Source: Draconibacterium sediminis (GTDB taxonomy: Bacteria; Bacteroidota; Bacteroidia; Bacteroidales; Prolixibacteraceae). Taken from it: DNA of 64,000 bases. Within the stretch, counting starts at the first letter, position 1; each line of letters begins with the position of its first letter. This document shows positions 1 to 9,287 of the stretch, piece by piece. The DNA lies in NCBI RefSeq assembly GCF_000949475.1, contig NZ_JRHC01000008.1:62001-126000 (forward strand), read 5' to 3'. The notes beneath the pieces are model-generated. The model searched no databases and was not told where the DNA came from. It saw nothing but the letters and a program-made list of their open reading frames with translations. The translations under genes and the position numbers were made by a program.

Positions 1-459
1 CCGGGGAAAATTGCTCCCGGGTCGGTTTCGGATGAAATGGTGCAAAACCTCGATTTTGCACAAACTTTTCTGGAAGCTGCCGGTATTGAAGCACCGTCGG
101 ATATGCAGGGCGAAAGCCTGATACCGCTGCTGGCTGGCGACACTGCTGCCTGGACCCGCGATGCGGTTTATTACCATTATTATGAGTACCCGGGATTTCA
201 TATGGTGAAACGCCACTACGGAATTGTAACCACCGAATTTAAGCTGGCGCACTTTTACTACGATGTTGACGAGTGGGAATTGTACGACCGCAAAAAAGAT
301 CCGCTAGAACTTAATAATGTGTACAACGATCCGGCTTATGCGAATGTAGTTACAGCTTTGACGAAAAAGTTACAGGATTTGCGTGTGCAATACAAAGATT
401 CTGATGAACTGGATCAGGCTTTTATCCAAAAGTACAAAGACCGGGGATTGATAAAATAA
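1..459 (+). CDS. Sulfatase, C-terminal fragment (5' end outside window)
   Basis: The frame is open from base 1, so this is the last ~152 residues of a longer gene. The sequence matches the end of type I sulfatases: an NLDFAQTFLEAAG segment (the usual region where the alkaline-phosphatase-like fold closes), then MQGESLIPLL, then a DUF4976-like C-terminal subdomain with YYHYYEYP and WELYDRKKDPLELNN. Family members are exported enzymes that hydrolyse sulfate esters or N-sulfates on polysaccharides using a formylglycine made from Cys or Ser; that residue lies upstream and is not visible, so activity and substrate cannot be judged. A strong hairpin follows the stop. Confidence 0.9.
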   Translation, partial: PGKIAPGSVSDEMVQNLDFAQTFLEAAGIEAPSDMQGESLIPLLAGDTAAWTRDAVYYHYYEYPGFHMVKRHYGIVTTEFKLAHFYYDVDEWELYDRKKDPLELNNVYNDPAYANVVTALTKKLQDLRVQYKDSDELDQAFIQKYKDRGLIK

Positions 460-481
460 TCCTTACTATCACCTTTTCTAT

Positions 482-528
482 AAAAAATATCGGTAAGTTG
501 CTATTTTACCAGCTTGCCGATATTTTTT
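482..528. terminator. Bidirectional terminator between convergent genes
   Basis: Arms 482-497 and 513-528 pair over 16 positions with one G-U wobble. The A-run at one end and T-run at the other let it act on both strands. It sits between the sulfatase (+) and the adaptor lipoprotein (-). Confidence 0.85.
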
Positions 529-583
529 GAAAGCAACTACAATTTTTTCAGCGGAGTAATTACCTTATTAAAATTCGTATGAT

Positions 584-1762
584 TTATTGCAACTGAGCGG
601 TAGAAGGATCTTCAACCCGAATAACATCGCCTTCGTCAACACCTGAAATAATTTCGCAGTAATCTTTACCAATGGTTCCCAAAACAATTTCGGTGCGTAT
701 AACCTCATCTTGTTTTTGAAGCAAAACATCGAAATGTTGCGACAATCTCATTCCCGGTAATTTTCGTATTCGTAGCACATTCTCTTTATCATTGGCTTTT
801 ACCAGAAGCTCAACATTTTCAGCTCCTTTTAGTTTTTGCTGATCATTTTCGGCAACAAAAACATCAAACGATACCGACTCCGAATTTTCATCGTCGTAAA
901 CCTGGCCGATGGTTCCCATAAAAGTCTCGTTGTTCACGGTCACTTCCACTTCTCCCCCCGCCTGAATACGATCGAGTTTATTTTTTCCGGCGGTTCCAAC
1001 AATTTTAGAGGTGCTTTCATCGGCAATTTTTACCATTGCCTGATCGAGCGAAACATAGTCGCCAACATTACCTGCTATTTCCAGTAAAACGCCCGAAACA
1101 GGTGCTTTTACGTCCGTTTTTTGTAAAATGGCACGTTGTGTATTCATACTTTTTTTAAACGACTCGATTTGTAAGGCCAGGTTGCGCTCATCCATTTCCA
1201 GCTGCTGCAAACGTAGCGAATTCTTTTCGGCCTGGTTGTTTAAATCCTGCTCGGCCAGCAACAGGTTTTGTTTTATTTGATCGACTCTTGCCTGCGATGT
1301 GCCGCCGGCTTCCAACAGTTTTTCCTGCTGCTCGAGCGAATGTTGCATATTCAGAACACGTGCCTTTTTTGCCTCTTCCCCCTGGTTCAGGTCAAGCTGA
1401 ACACTTTTTACATTTAAGCGGTTTTTCTCAAGGGCATTTTCTTTTTGTTGTATCTGGTTATTCAGATCGGCAATTTCTTCCAGTAATTGTGCTTTGCTGA
1501 GCTGCATAATAAGCTCACCTTTTTCAACCCGCTCGCCGGGCATTTTATGCACGGCAACCACCGAGTTTCGCAAAGGATTGATTACCGACACAACATTGGC
1601 CGCACGCACACTTCCCTGGCATTTAAACGAAGCCACCACCGGGCCACGATCTACAACTTCGGTTTTTATTTCTGATTTGTCTGAATTTCCTTTACAGGCA
1701 AACAATACGCTGGCCAAAATTGCCAGAAGGCTAAAAACAAATAATCGGGATCTGTTATACAT
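584..1762 (-). CDS. Efflux periplasmic adaptor lipoprotein (HlyD/RND membrane fusion family)
   Basis: A 392-residue protein with a lipoprotein signal (hydrophobic residues 7-22, lipobox LFAC with Cys23). An N-terminal barrel/lipoyl half follows, then a long coiled coil rich in Gln, Glu and Leu (about residues 95-215), then the second lipoyl half (VKAPVSGVLLEIAGNVGDYV) and a beta-barrel region. This is the order of membrane fusion proteins that link an inner-membrane pump to a TolC-like channel. The frame is open further upstream to 1828, but the ATG at 1762 places the signal peptide directly at the N-terminus, so I chose it. No ABC or RND pump or TolC gene lies next to it, so its partner is unknown. 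Confidence 0.85.
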   Translation of the reverse strand: MYNRSRLFVFSLLAILASVLFACKGNSDKSEIKTEVVDRGPVVASFKCQGSVRAANVVSVINPLRNSVVAVHKMPGERVEKGELIMQLSKAQLLEEIADLNNQIQQKENALEKNRLNVKSVQLDLNQGEEAKKARVLNMQHSLEQQEKLLEAGGTSQARVDQIKQNLLLAEQDLNNQAEKNSLRLQQLEMDERNLALQIESFKKSMNTQRAILQKTDVKAPVSGVLLEIAGNVGDYVSLDQAMVKIADESTSKIVGTAGKNKLDRIQAGGEVEVTVNNETFMGTIGQVYDDENSESVSFDVFVAENDQQKLKGAENVELLVKANDKENVLRIRKLPGMRLSQHFDVLLQKQDEVIRTEIVLGTIGKDYCEIISGVDEGDVIRVEDPSTAQLQ

Positions 1763-1865
1763 AATGGTTCCAGTTTTATACAAAGTTAACCAAATGTACA
1801 AAAATGCAGACACAAAAAAAGGCAGCAAAAATTCTGCTGCCTTCCTGTTATCTCAAATACTGTTA

Positions 1866-2567
1866 CTAGTCAATCTTATCAACATATAATTTTTTAATGG
1901 CACTCAGGTAGTTCACATCCATTTTATCGGAGAAAATACGTACGGCTTCAACCAGCTTGCCATCAATATAAAATGAAGCACTGGCGGCATCAAATTCATG
2001 CCCTTCCCAGTTGTACTTTACATCCATCGAAACTTTTATGAACTCTTCCGAGTCGAGATATTTTGGTACCTCAATATAAGCAAAAGTTGGATCCTGTGAG
2101 TTCAGGAAAATGCCATCAGCCAGTTTCTCCAGCTCAAGAAATTTAACGATTTTAACATTGGCTTCCAGTTTACCTTTTAGTTTCTTTTTCATCAGGAAAT
2201 GAATCCCCTGATCCACATAAGCCTCCTGAATTTTCACCAGCAAATCAAGCGATGGCAGGTGTTTGATTCGTATCGCGTTAAGAAAAGTTGAGCCGATAGA
2301 CATGTAGGCTTTTCCGGCATCAAAATTCCAGTCGTACTTTTTTTCTATGGCCTGAGTCGCTCTTAGAACTTCTTCCAACGGATATTGCTTATCCAGCACC
2401 AGGTAAATGTACATCGACCCCGGATCGGTCGGTAGATTATGGTAGTATCCGGGAAACGGATTTAACGATTCGAATACCATGCTTTCAGGAAGAATTTTTT
2501 CTTCAACCGAAACAACCATATCTTTTTTTGTGAGGTTTACGAATACCTCCATCTTTTTATTTCCCAT
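1866..2567 (-). CDS. Hypothetical protein, 233 aa
   Basis: Not recognised. A soluble-looking acidic/lysine-rich protein without a signal peptide or membrane segments. It starts MGNKKMEVFVNL and has mixed alpha/beta character throughout. It is divergent from the metalloprotease at 2605, sharing a 37-bp intergenic region, and lies 103 bp upstream of the adaptor start on the same strand. Codon use resembles the neighbours, so it is likely a real gene, but nothing in it shows a function. Confidence 0.75.
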   Translation of the reverse strand: MGNKKMEVFVNLTKKDMVVSVEEKILPESMVFESLNPFPGYYHNLPTDPGSMYIYLVLDKQYPLEEVLRATQAIEKKYDWNFDAGKAYMSIGSTFLNAIRIKHLPSLDLLVKIQEAYVDQGIHFLMKKKLKGKLEANVKIVKFLELEKLADGIFLNSQDPTFAYIEVPKYLDSEEFIKVSMDVKYNWEGHEFDAASASFYIDGKLVEAVRIFSDKMDVNYLSAIKKLYVDKID

Positions 2568-2604
2568 GATTGATATCTTTGATTTTTATTTTTAACAATA
2601 ACAT

Positions 2605-3303
2605 ATGGCAAGCCAAGTAGTTCAATTAAAACATATAGGCAAGGTAACATTTTCTCAGAACCAGCGATCTAAAAATATTAAACTTAGCGTAAAACCCGAC
2701 AAATCGGTGCTGGTTTCTTTTCCTTTTTTTATCACAACCAAAGAGGCCTTGGCTTTTGTAGAAAAAAATGAGCAATGGGTGTTAAAGCAGCAGGAAAAGA
2801 TGAAAGCCCGCACAACCACAATAAAACCGGGCACCGAGATTGAAACAAAACTGCATAATATACGCATTGTTCAGGGCGAAAAAAACAATGCAATCCGGCA
2901 GGGTGATAACATAATAATTTCGGTTTCGGATTTTGAAAACGAAAACTCCATTGCTTTTATCGATGGGATTATAACCTCTGTTTACCGCCACGAAGCCAAA
3001 CGTCTGCTTCCGGCACGAATTTCTGATCTGGCAAAAAAATACGGTTTTAAGTACAACAAAGTTACCATACGCGATAACCGGCGTAACTGGGGAAGTTGCT
3101 CATCAAAGAACAATATCAGTTTGAATTTGCAAATGATGAAACTGCCCGTAAAACTGATCGACTATATTTTGTTACACGAGTTGGTACATACCGAAGTAAA
3201 AAATCATGGCCCAAAATTCTGGGAACGGCTAAACCAGATAACCGATGGCAGGGCACGCGAACTGGCGCGGGACGTAAAAAAATACTCCACCTACACACTG
3301 TAA
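2605..3303 (+). CDS. YgjP/DUF45-type zinc metallopeptidase (M48-like)
   Basis: A 232-residue cytosolic protein. The zinc motif HELVH is at about residues 191-195, with a further His at 201 in KNHGPKFW, which is the H-E-x-x-H-x5-H spacing of the YgjP-like family. The WGSCS motif near residue 162, also typical of this family, is present. The N-terminal half is the beta-rich domain common to DUF45 proteins. The physiological substrate of the family is not established. It is divergent from the hypothetical gene at 1866-2567 and appears monocistronic. Confidence 0.88.
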   Translation: MASQVVQLKHIGKVTFSQNQRSKNIKLSVKPDKSVLVSFPFFITTKEALAFVEKNEQWVLKQQEKMKARTTTIKPGTEIETKLHNIRIVQGEKNNAIRQGDNIIISVSDFENENSIAFIDGIITSVYRHEAKRLLPARISDLAKKYGFKYNKVTIRDNRRNWGSCSSKNNISLNLQMMKLPVKLIDYILLHELVHTEVKNHGPKFWERLNQITDGRARELARDVKKYSTYTL

Positions 3304-3397
3304 AAAATGTATCTTTACAAATGCGGAGTTAAATAAACCTCAATTTTCGGCACTATTGCAACGGTAGGGTACAAGAGCTGAAAAAGAGAATCTAACT

Positions 3398-3763
3398 TTG
3401 CCGTGTAATTTTAAAAGCCAAGATTTGAGAGCATTATTCATACTGCTTTTAATTTATTTTCTGACAGGGATACTGCAGATTACAGGAGGCCATACTTTTG
3501 CAACAAAAGACAGTGCTTATTCTGCAGAAACCTGCACGACAGAAATTGAATGTATCGTGTCGTCGGATTTTGATTTGTGTGACTCCATACTTGAAAATCT
3601 GGAAGATAACGACAACAAAATCCTGGCATTCCAAATAAAAAACACAAATTCCGAAACCTTCCCGAGAAGTATAAACAGCTCATCCAAACATACAACAACT
3701 GCTGTTTTTAAGGCTATTCTTATTCTTCATACCAACCTCCCCCCTCCCGCTTTTACCGCATAA
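3398..3763 (+). CDS. Possible small secreted/membrane protein
   Basis: An open frame of up to 121 codons starting at TTG. Residues about 9-35 (LRALFILLLIYFLTGILQ) look like a signal peptide or anchor, followed by a Cys- and Asp-rich stretch and a basic/hydrophobic C-terminus. No family is recognised and no ATG is available near the start; a second in-frame TTG lies at 3425. Short exported proteins of this form are common and poorly conserved in Bacteroidota. It may be a chance frame. Confidence 0.35.
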   Translation: MPCNFKSQDLRALFILLLIYFLTGILQITGGHTFATKDSAYSAETCTTEIECIVSSDFDLCDSILENLEDNDNKILAFQIKNTNSETFPRSINSSSKHTTTAVFKAILILHTNLPPPAFTA

Positions 3764-3959
3764 AATTTCGGATTGCTGCACTATCCTGAAAATGAAGGGA
3801 TGATTCGATTGGCTAAACACTATTTCATTTTGTAAATTTATATGGCCATCGCAACACATTCATTTCGAATGTAACACGCATTTTTAGATCGAAGCTAAAA
3901 TAATGAGAAGCAGCAAGTTTATAATTCATTGCCACACTGTAAATATCCTTTTGTAATAA

Positions 3960-5426
3960 ATGAAGCACTTTAAAATAAATATCGCTTTAATTTTACACAT
4001 CATTTCGATCGTAATTACGTTCGAAAGTCTTTTTATGCTCTTTGCGCTTATTGTCTCATTTATTTACAAAGAGAGCGTTTTTACCGACCTGTCGCACACC
4101 TTTCTGATCACCTTTATTTTTGGGGTTGTTTTAAACCTGCTTACCAAAAAACAACGGCAGGTAGAACCTTCGTTGCGCGAGAGTTTTATCATTGTTACGC
4201 TTGCCTGGGTGGTAATGGCTTTGGTGGGTACACTCCCCTATTTGCTAACCGGTAGTATCCCCACTTTCACTAATGCTTTTTTCGAATCGATTTCAGGGTT
4301 TACCACAACCGGATCGTCAATTTTATCCGATATAGAAGCGCTTCCCAAAAGTGTTTTGTTTTGGCGTGCCGAAACCCACTGGATTGGAGGAATGGGAATT
4401 ATTGTTTTGGTGGTGGCTATAATGCCCTTTCTGAAAATTAACGGTATTTATCTGTTTTACTCCGAAGTGTCGAGTGTTGCCACCGAAAAAGTATCGACAC
4501 GAATACGCAAAGTGGCGCGTCGGTTATGGCTCATTTACATGGGGCTAACCTTTGCCGAAACCATTATTTTATGGATAGGCGGCATGTCGCTCTTCGATGC
4601 CATTTGCCATTCGTTTGCAACCATTGCCACCGGCGGTTTCTCCACCAAAAACGACAGTCTGGCCAGCTTCTCGCCTTTTATCCAATACACAGTCACCTTT
4701 TTTATGCTGCTTTCGGGAATCAACTTTGTAGTTCACGTTTTCTGGTTGAGGGGTGATTTTAAAACTGCCTTTAAAAACGAAGAACTGCGATTGTATTTAA
4801 AAATTATATTGGTTGCCGGAACGATCATTACGCTGTCGCTTTTCTTTCATCACCAGGACATGGGATTTGAGCCGGCTTTTCGTCATGCCTTTTTCCAGGT
4901 GATTTCCATTATTACCGCAACCGGTTTTGCCACGGCCGATTATTTGCAGTGGCCATTACAATCCATCGGTATAATTGCTATTCTGATGTTGATCGGGGCA
5001 TCGTCGGGATCAACCGGTGGAGGCGTAAAAGTTATTCGTCACCTGGTTGTTTTTAGGCATATACGCACCCTGTATAAAGAATATTTTGCGTCAAACACCG
5101 TAGTGCGTGTGGTGCATTACAACAAAAATGTGGTACGCCCCGAGCTTATAAACCGGGTATTCACTTTTGTTCTTTTTTACTACCTCATTCTTATTATTGG
5201 CACAATGATAATGATGTTGTGGACCAACGACCTGAAAACCTCGTTTGGAGCTGTGGCTACCAGTATGGCAGGTATTGGCCCGGGATTTGGGACTGTTGGC
5301 CCGGTAAGCAACTTCCTGCATTTACCCGACGGTGCCAAATATTTCCTTACCGCGCTAATGGTAATTGGCCGTTTAGAAATTTATTCGGTACTGGTACTAT
5401 TCACCCCGTCGTTCTGGTTGGATTAA
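3960..5426 (+). CDS. trkH: TrkH-family potassium uptake protein
   Basis: A 488-residue polytopic membrane protein. The four pore-loop repeats of the Trk/Ktr/HKT superfamily are visible: SGFTTTGSS near residue 115, IATGGFS near 222, TATGFAT near 320 and AGIGPGFG near 442, each with the selectivity-filter glycine. The length fits TrkH. It is expected to import K+ (or Na+-coupled K+) across the inner membrane with a cytosolic TrkA/KtrA regulator. No trkA gene is adjacent, so that subunit must lie elsewhere. ATG at 3960 begins directly with the first membrane helix. Confidence 0.93.
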   Translation: MKHFKINIALILHIISIVITFESLFMLFALIVSFIYKESVFTDLSHTFLITFIFGVVLNLLTKKQRQVEPSLRESFIIVTLAWVVMALVGTLPYLLTGSIPTFTNAFFESISGFTTTGSSILSDIEALPKSVLFWRAETHWIGGMGIIVLVVAIMPFLKINGIYLFYSEVSSVATEKVSTRIRKVARRLWLIYMGLTFAETIILWIGGMSLFDAICHSFATIATGGFSTKNDSLASFSPFIQYTVTFFMLLSGINFVVHVFWLRGDFKTAFKNEELRLYLKIILVAGTIITLSLFFHHQDMGFEPAFRHAFFQVISIITATGFATADYLQWPLQSIGIIAILMLIGASSGSTGGGVKVIRHLVVFRHIRTLYKEYFASNTVVRVVHYNKNVVRPELINRVFTFVLFYYLILIIGTMIMMLWTNDLKTSFGAVATSMAGIGPGFGTVGPVSNFLHLPDGAKYFLTALMVIGRLEIYSVLVLFTPSFWLD

Positions 5427-5944
5427 GGAGAGTTCAAGAATTTTACCCCCATAGGAAAATCAGGTGGATTATAATTTTGAAACGCCTCCAAATCGATTGA
5501 ACTTTCTGCCTGCCGGCGGCCTTCATCTTTGCCTTGAAGCAAAGACGAAGCAGAAAATTCAAGGCTGCTTTTAGTCCTTCCCTTACGTTTTGTAAAACCT
5601 AAATTCGGACGGGTGATCTCCTCGATTCCTCGGAGCTTCCCGCTCTCATTAAGGTTTCACTTCAACTCCAGTCAACGACCAAAAGAGGCCGTCCACTGCA
5701 GTAACATCGGAGCCTGGCCTCGTCCGGTGAGCCGGAAAACAAGCGGTGACGGCGTTAAAAAATTACTGTTGTTTGAGGAGGTACGACAGCCTGTCCCGAT
5801 CGTAGCATCGGGAAGTTTCAAGAATTTTAGCTACCCATTATAGTCTTAAGTCTTTTGATGAATCACATTTTATACGCTTGCTCCTTCAAAAATTTCATGC
5901 GAACCATAATTTCTTATACATTCGTGCAAGAATTTTTTGAGACT
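5427..5944. repeat. Gene-free region with a ~400-bp repeat-like insert
   Basis: No convincing gene. The 13-bp sequence TTCAAGAATTTTA occurs at 5433-5445 and again at 5817-5829, bracketing about 370 bp that is richer in G+C and has local palindromes, including a near-palindrome CCCGATCGTAGCATCGGGA at about 5795-5813. A 76-codon open frame at 5613-5843 is low-complexity and unlike a protein. It resembles the dispersed intergenic elements seen in Bacteroidota genomes. Confidence 0.5.
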
Positions 5945-7267
5945 ATGGATTGGAGCACACTACTTTCACCAAAACGCTTGGGCAGCAAGGGAACTTTAGG
6001 CCCGGTAACAAACGAAGACCGCACACAATTTCAGCGCGATTACGACCGGATTATTTTCTCGTCGCCATTTCGCCGGATGCAGAATAAAACACAGGTTTTT
6101 CCGCTGCCCGAACATATTTTTGTTCACAACCGCCTTACACACAGCCTGGAGGTGGCCAGTGTGGGCCGATCGCTGGGGAATTTATTGTCGGAATACCTGC
6201 TGGAAATTCATCAGGATAATCCGCTGATCCACGAAATAGGAACAATTGTTTCAACCGCCTGTCTGGCTCACGATCTAGGAAATCCACCGTTTGGGCACTC
6301 AGGCGAAGCAGCCATCTCGAACTATTTTAACAAAGCAAGCGGCCAAAAATTCAAAGATCAACTTTCGGAAGGCGAATGGAAAGATTTCACTTGCTTTGAT
6401 GGGAATGCCAATGCTTTTCGCACACTCACCCACCAGTTTAACGGCAAACGCGAGGGTGGTTTTGCATTAACCTACTCAACGCTGGCCAGCATTGTAAAAT
6501 ACCCGTATGAGTCGGTAAAAGCAACCAAACCAAAGTTTGGCTTTTTCCAGTCGGACAAAGAAAATTACTACCATATTGCCAATGAGCTGGGAATTGCAAA
6601 ACGCGAAGATGGAAGTTTTGCCCGCCATCCGCTGGTGTATCTGGTGGAGGCCGCCGACGATATTTGTTACCAGATTATGGATTTGGAAGACGCTTTTAAA
6701 CTGGGCATTTTACACTACGACCGTATTCGTGCACTTTTCCAGAATTTCTTTACCGAAGAACGTATTGAACGTTTCGAAAAAACCTTTACCCAGGTAAGCG
6801 ATATAAACGAACAGATAAGTTACCTGCGTGCCAACGTTATCGGCGAGTTGATTTACCGTTGCATAGATATCTTCAAGGATAATTACGACGCGATTATGGC
6901 CGGAACTTTTGCCGGCAGTCTTATCGATCAGCTTCCCGGTAAGCAAGCCGCAGCAATGAAAGAAGTGCAATGTATTTCGTTTGGCGAAATTTATGCACAC
7001 CGTTCGGTTGTTGAGATTGAAATTGCAGGTTATAAAATTATCGGCACGCTGCTGGAAGAATTTGTTGATGCAATTATGAATACCGACAAAAAGGATAAGT
7101 ACAGCCAAAAAATATTATCGTTGCTACCCGGTCAGTTTAAAACCGATGAAGATTCGGTATACCTGAAAATCCAGTCGGTAGTTGATTTTGTATCGGGAAT
7201 GACCGATATTTTCGCACTCGACCTTTACCGAAAAATTAAAGGAATAAGTTTACCCGGCGTGGTTTAG
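5945..7267 (+). CDS. dgt: dGTP triphosphohydrolase (HD superfamily)
   Basis: A 440-residue protein that hydrolyses dGTP (or dNTPs) to the nucleoside and triphosphate. HD-domain metal ligands are visible: H66 in NRLTHSLEV, then H109-D110 in CLAHDLGNPPFGHSGE, which is the diagnostic dGTPase signature. The N-terminal RDYDRIIFSSPFRRMQNKTQV segment is also typical. The frame opens upstream at 5855, but the family N-terminus matches the ATG at 5945 (MDWSTLLSP), so the first 30 codons are probably not translated. The gene is transcribed alone and ends at a hairpin shared with the convergent gene. Confidence 0.92.
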   Translation: MDWSTLLSPKRLGSKGTLGPVTNEDRTQFQRDYDRIIFSSPFRRMQNKTQVFPLPEHIFVHNRLTHSLEVASVGRSLGNLLSEYLLEIHQDNPLIHEIGTIVSTACLAHDLGNPPFGHSGEAAISNYFNKASGQKFKDQLSEGEWKDFTCFDGNANAFRTLTHQFNGKREGGFALTYSTLASIVKYPYESVKATKPKFGFFQSDKENYYHIANELGIAKREDGSFARHPLVYLVEAADDICYQIMDLEDAFKLGILHYDRIRALFQNFFTEERIERFEKTFTQVSDINEQISYLRANVIGELIYRCIDIFKDNYDAIMAGTFAGSLIDQLPGKQAAAMKEVQCISFGEIYAHRSVVEIEIAGYKIIGTLLEEFVDAIMNTDKKDKYSQKILSLLPGQFKTDEDSVYLKIQSVVDFVSGMTDIFALDLYRKIKGISLPGVV

Positions 7268-7275
7268 AAAGTTCA

Positions 7276-7328
7276 CAGTATTCAGTCTCAGTTTACAGTG
7301 AAAAACTGATTACTGAGACTGAATACTG
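7276..7328. terminator. Perfect 17-bp inverted repeat between convergent genes
   Basis: Arms 7276-7292 and 7312-7328 are perfectly complementary, with a 19-nt loop. It lies between the stops of dgt (+) and the AIM24-like gene (-), so a bidirectional terminator or a REP-like palindrome is likely. There is no clear T-run. Confidence 0.65.
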
Positions 7329-7338
7329 GAGACTGGAT

Positions 7339-8109
7339 CTATCCTTCCAGCAAATTATCGAGCAACCCGCCACGTGCTTCTTTTCGGGCGTTTCCTCCTG
7401 CCGGCGACAACTCAGCGATTAATTTCCGTATTGGCATACTTTGCAACCAAACTTTTCCGGTTCCCCGTAACGTGGCCAGAAATAATCCTTCGCCGCCAAA
7501 AACCATCGAACGTAAACCTCCTGCCTGTTCAATACTATAATCTATCGAGGTTTCAAAACCAACAATACATCCGGTGTCAACCCGCAAAGTTTCGTTGTTC
7601 AGCTGTTTCTCAATTACAGTTCCTCCGGCGTGGATAAAAGCTTTTCCATCGCCTTGCAGCTGCTGAAGAATAAATCCTTCGCCGCCAAAAAATCCGGCAC
7701 CCAGTTTACGGTTAAACGTTATTGATATTTTTGTGCCTAGTGCCGCACACAAAAAAGCATCCTTTTGAACGATGATTCTTCCACCAAAATCCGGCAGGTT
7801 AAGCGGAATAATAGTTCCCGGGTAAGGAGCCGAAAAAGCCACGTGCTTTTTTCCCCATCCCTGGTTGGTAAAGTGGGTAAGAAACAGCGACTCGCCACTT
7901 ATTAAACGAGATCCGGCAGATAATACCTTATCAAAGAAACCGGCACGTGGGTTTGATCCGTCGCCCATACGGGCCTGAAACTCGATACCATCTTCCATGT
8001 ACAACATGGCACCCGCCTCGGCAATTACCGTTTCGGCCGGATCTAATTCAATTTCAACCAACTGAACATCGTGACCGATGATCTTATAATCAATTTCATG
8101 CGAATTCAT
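7339..8109 (-). CDS. TIGR00266/AIM24-family protein
   Basis: A 256-residue protein with the glycine-rich beta-repeat pattern of the TIGR00266 (AIM24) family: [12 protein letters not shown] near the start, [40 protein letters not shown] in the middle, and [29 protein letters not shown] near the end. The fold is known to be a beta-barrel of tryptophan-RNA-binding-attenuator type, but the biochemical role in bacteria is unknown. No signal peptide or membrane helix. Convergent with dgt and divergent from the pseudouridine synthase. Confidence 0.88.
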   Translation of the reverse strand: MNSHEIDYKIIGHDVQLVEIELDPAETVIAEAGAMLYMEDGIEFQARMGDGSNPRAGFFDKVLSAGSRLISGESLFLTHFTNQGWGKKHVAFSAPYPGTIIPLNLPDFGGRIIVQKDAFLCAALGTKISITFNRKLGAGFFGGEGFILQQLQGDGKAFIHAGGTVIEKQLNNETLRVDTGCIVGFETSIDYSIEQAGGLRSMVFGGEGLFLATLRGTGKVWLQSMPIRKLIAELSPAGGNARKEARGGLLDNLLEG

Positions 8110-8208
8110 AGTTCTAATTTTATGTTTGAGCCCCGAATTTAAGTGAATTCAGGGAAATAAAATTCCAAATCAGAAAATTTAGCGATCTTTGCACAAAATA
8201 ATTTAGCG

Positions 8209-9144
8209 ATGCGCAAGAATAACAACAGTAACCGGGGCAGTTCACAAGGTAAATCATCCGGCAATTCGTCAAAACGTTCGGTGAAGGCACCTTCTGGAAA
8301 ACGTGTTGGAAAATCACGGGTGATAGAAAAATCGGAACCCAAAAAAGAATTCAAACCCGGGAAAAAATATGGCAAACCGGCTGAAAAGAAAAAAGAAGCT
8401 GCCGGACCAAGGCCAAAACTAAAAACACTTTCGGCCGAAGGAATGCGCCTGAACCGTTTTATCGCCAACGCCGGTGTTTGTTCGCGCCGCGAAGCCGATA
8501 CTTTTATTACTGCCGGAGCGGTAACCATTAACGGACAGATTGTTACTGAACTGGGAATACGAGTGCTGCCGGGCGACGAAGTACGTTTTGACGGACGGAA
8601 AATTGAAGCCGAGCGCAAAGTGTATATTTTGCTGAATAAACCAAAAGATTATGTGACCACCACCGACGATCCGCATGCGGATAAAATTGTGATGGACCTG
8701 ATAAAAGACGCTTGCGAAGAACGTGTTTACCCTGTTGGCCGACTGGACCGAAATACGACCGGTTTGTTACTGTTTACCAACGATGGTGATCTTTCGAAAA
8801 AACTAACCCACCCAAAACATAACAAAAAGAAGGTGTACCAGGTTACCCTCGACAAACCTGTTGAGCGTGGACACATGGATATGATTGCCGCAGGAATTGA
8901 ACTGGAAGACGGCCCAATTGCTGCCGACGCCATTAGTTACACTCATCCTGATGATAAAACCGAGGTGGGCATTGAAATTCATTCAGGTAAAAACCGCATA
9001 GTGCGTCGTATTTTCGAGCACTTTGGTTACCGGGTTAAAAAACTCGACCGTGTGCTTTTTGCCGGCCTCACCAAAAAGAATTTGCCACGTGGAAAATGGC
9101 GGATTCTTACCGAAAAAGAGGTGAAGTTTTTAAAAATGATGTAA
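8209..9144 (+). CDS. rluB: RluB/RsuA-type rRNA pseudouridine synthase with basic N-terminal tail
   Basis: A 311-residue enzyme. Residues 1-78 are a disordered, Lys/Ser/Gly-rich extension, common in Bacteroidota members. An S4 RNA-binding domain (MRLNRFIANAGVCSRREA, about 79-135) is followed by the catalytic domain, with the GRLDRNTTGLLLFTNDG motif and the catalytic Asp at 180. The family converts a specific uridine in 23S (RluB) or 16S (RsuA) rRNA to pseudouridine; RluB is the closer match because of the S4 arrangement and the NRIVRRIFEHFGY C-terminal motif, but target choice is inferred. An inverted repeat follows at 9154-9212. Confidence 0.88.
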   Translation: MRKNNNSNRGSSQGKSSGNSSKRSVKAPSGKRVGKSRVIEKSEPKKEFKPGKKYGKPAEKKKEAAGPRPKLKTLSAEGMRLNRFIANAGVCSRREADTFITAGAVTINGQIVTELGIRVLPGDEVRFDGRKIEAERKVYILLNKPKDYVTTTDDPHADKIVMDLIKDACEERVYPVGRLDRNTTGLLLFTNDGDLSKKLTHPKHNKKKVYQVTLDKPVERGHMDMIAAGIELEDGPIAADAISYTHPDDKTEVGIEIHSGKNRIVRRIFEHFGYRVKKLDRVLFAGLTKKNLPRGKWRILTEKEVKFLKMM

Positions 9145-9153
9145 AAAAAAGTT

Positions 9154-9212
9154 GGAAGACTGAAGCCCGGAGCCGGAAGAAAAGCTTCTCCTACTCCGGC
9201 CTTCAAACTTCC
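9154..9212 (+). terminator. Interrupted hairpin after the pseudouridine synthase gene
   Basis: GGAAG, GAAG and CCGGAG on the left pair with CTCCGG, CTTC and CTTCC on the right, with short internal bulges. It lies 10 nt after the stop. Confidence 0.5.
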
Positions 9213-9287
9213 TATCAATAAAAACTATAGCTGTTTGTTAACCATCAGTTGTAATTATTCTCTCTACCAGTTACTAATTAAACGATT

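Noticed and set aside
5613-5843. A 76-codon open frame with a Leu/Phe-rich tail
   Set aside because: It lies within a repeat-like region with local palindromes; composition and lack of a plausible start or domain argue against a gene.
8131-8154. CCGAATTTAAGTGAATTCAGG palindrome as operator or terminator
   Set aside because: It is short with a mismatch and located between divergent genes; too weak to call.
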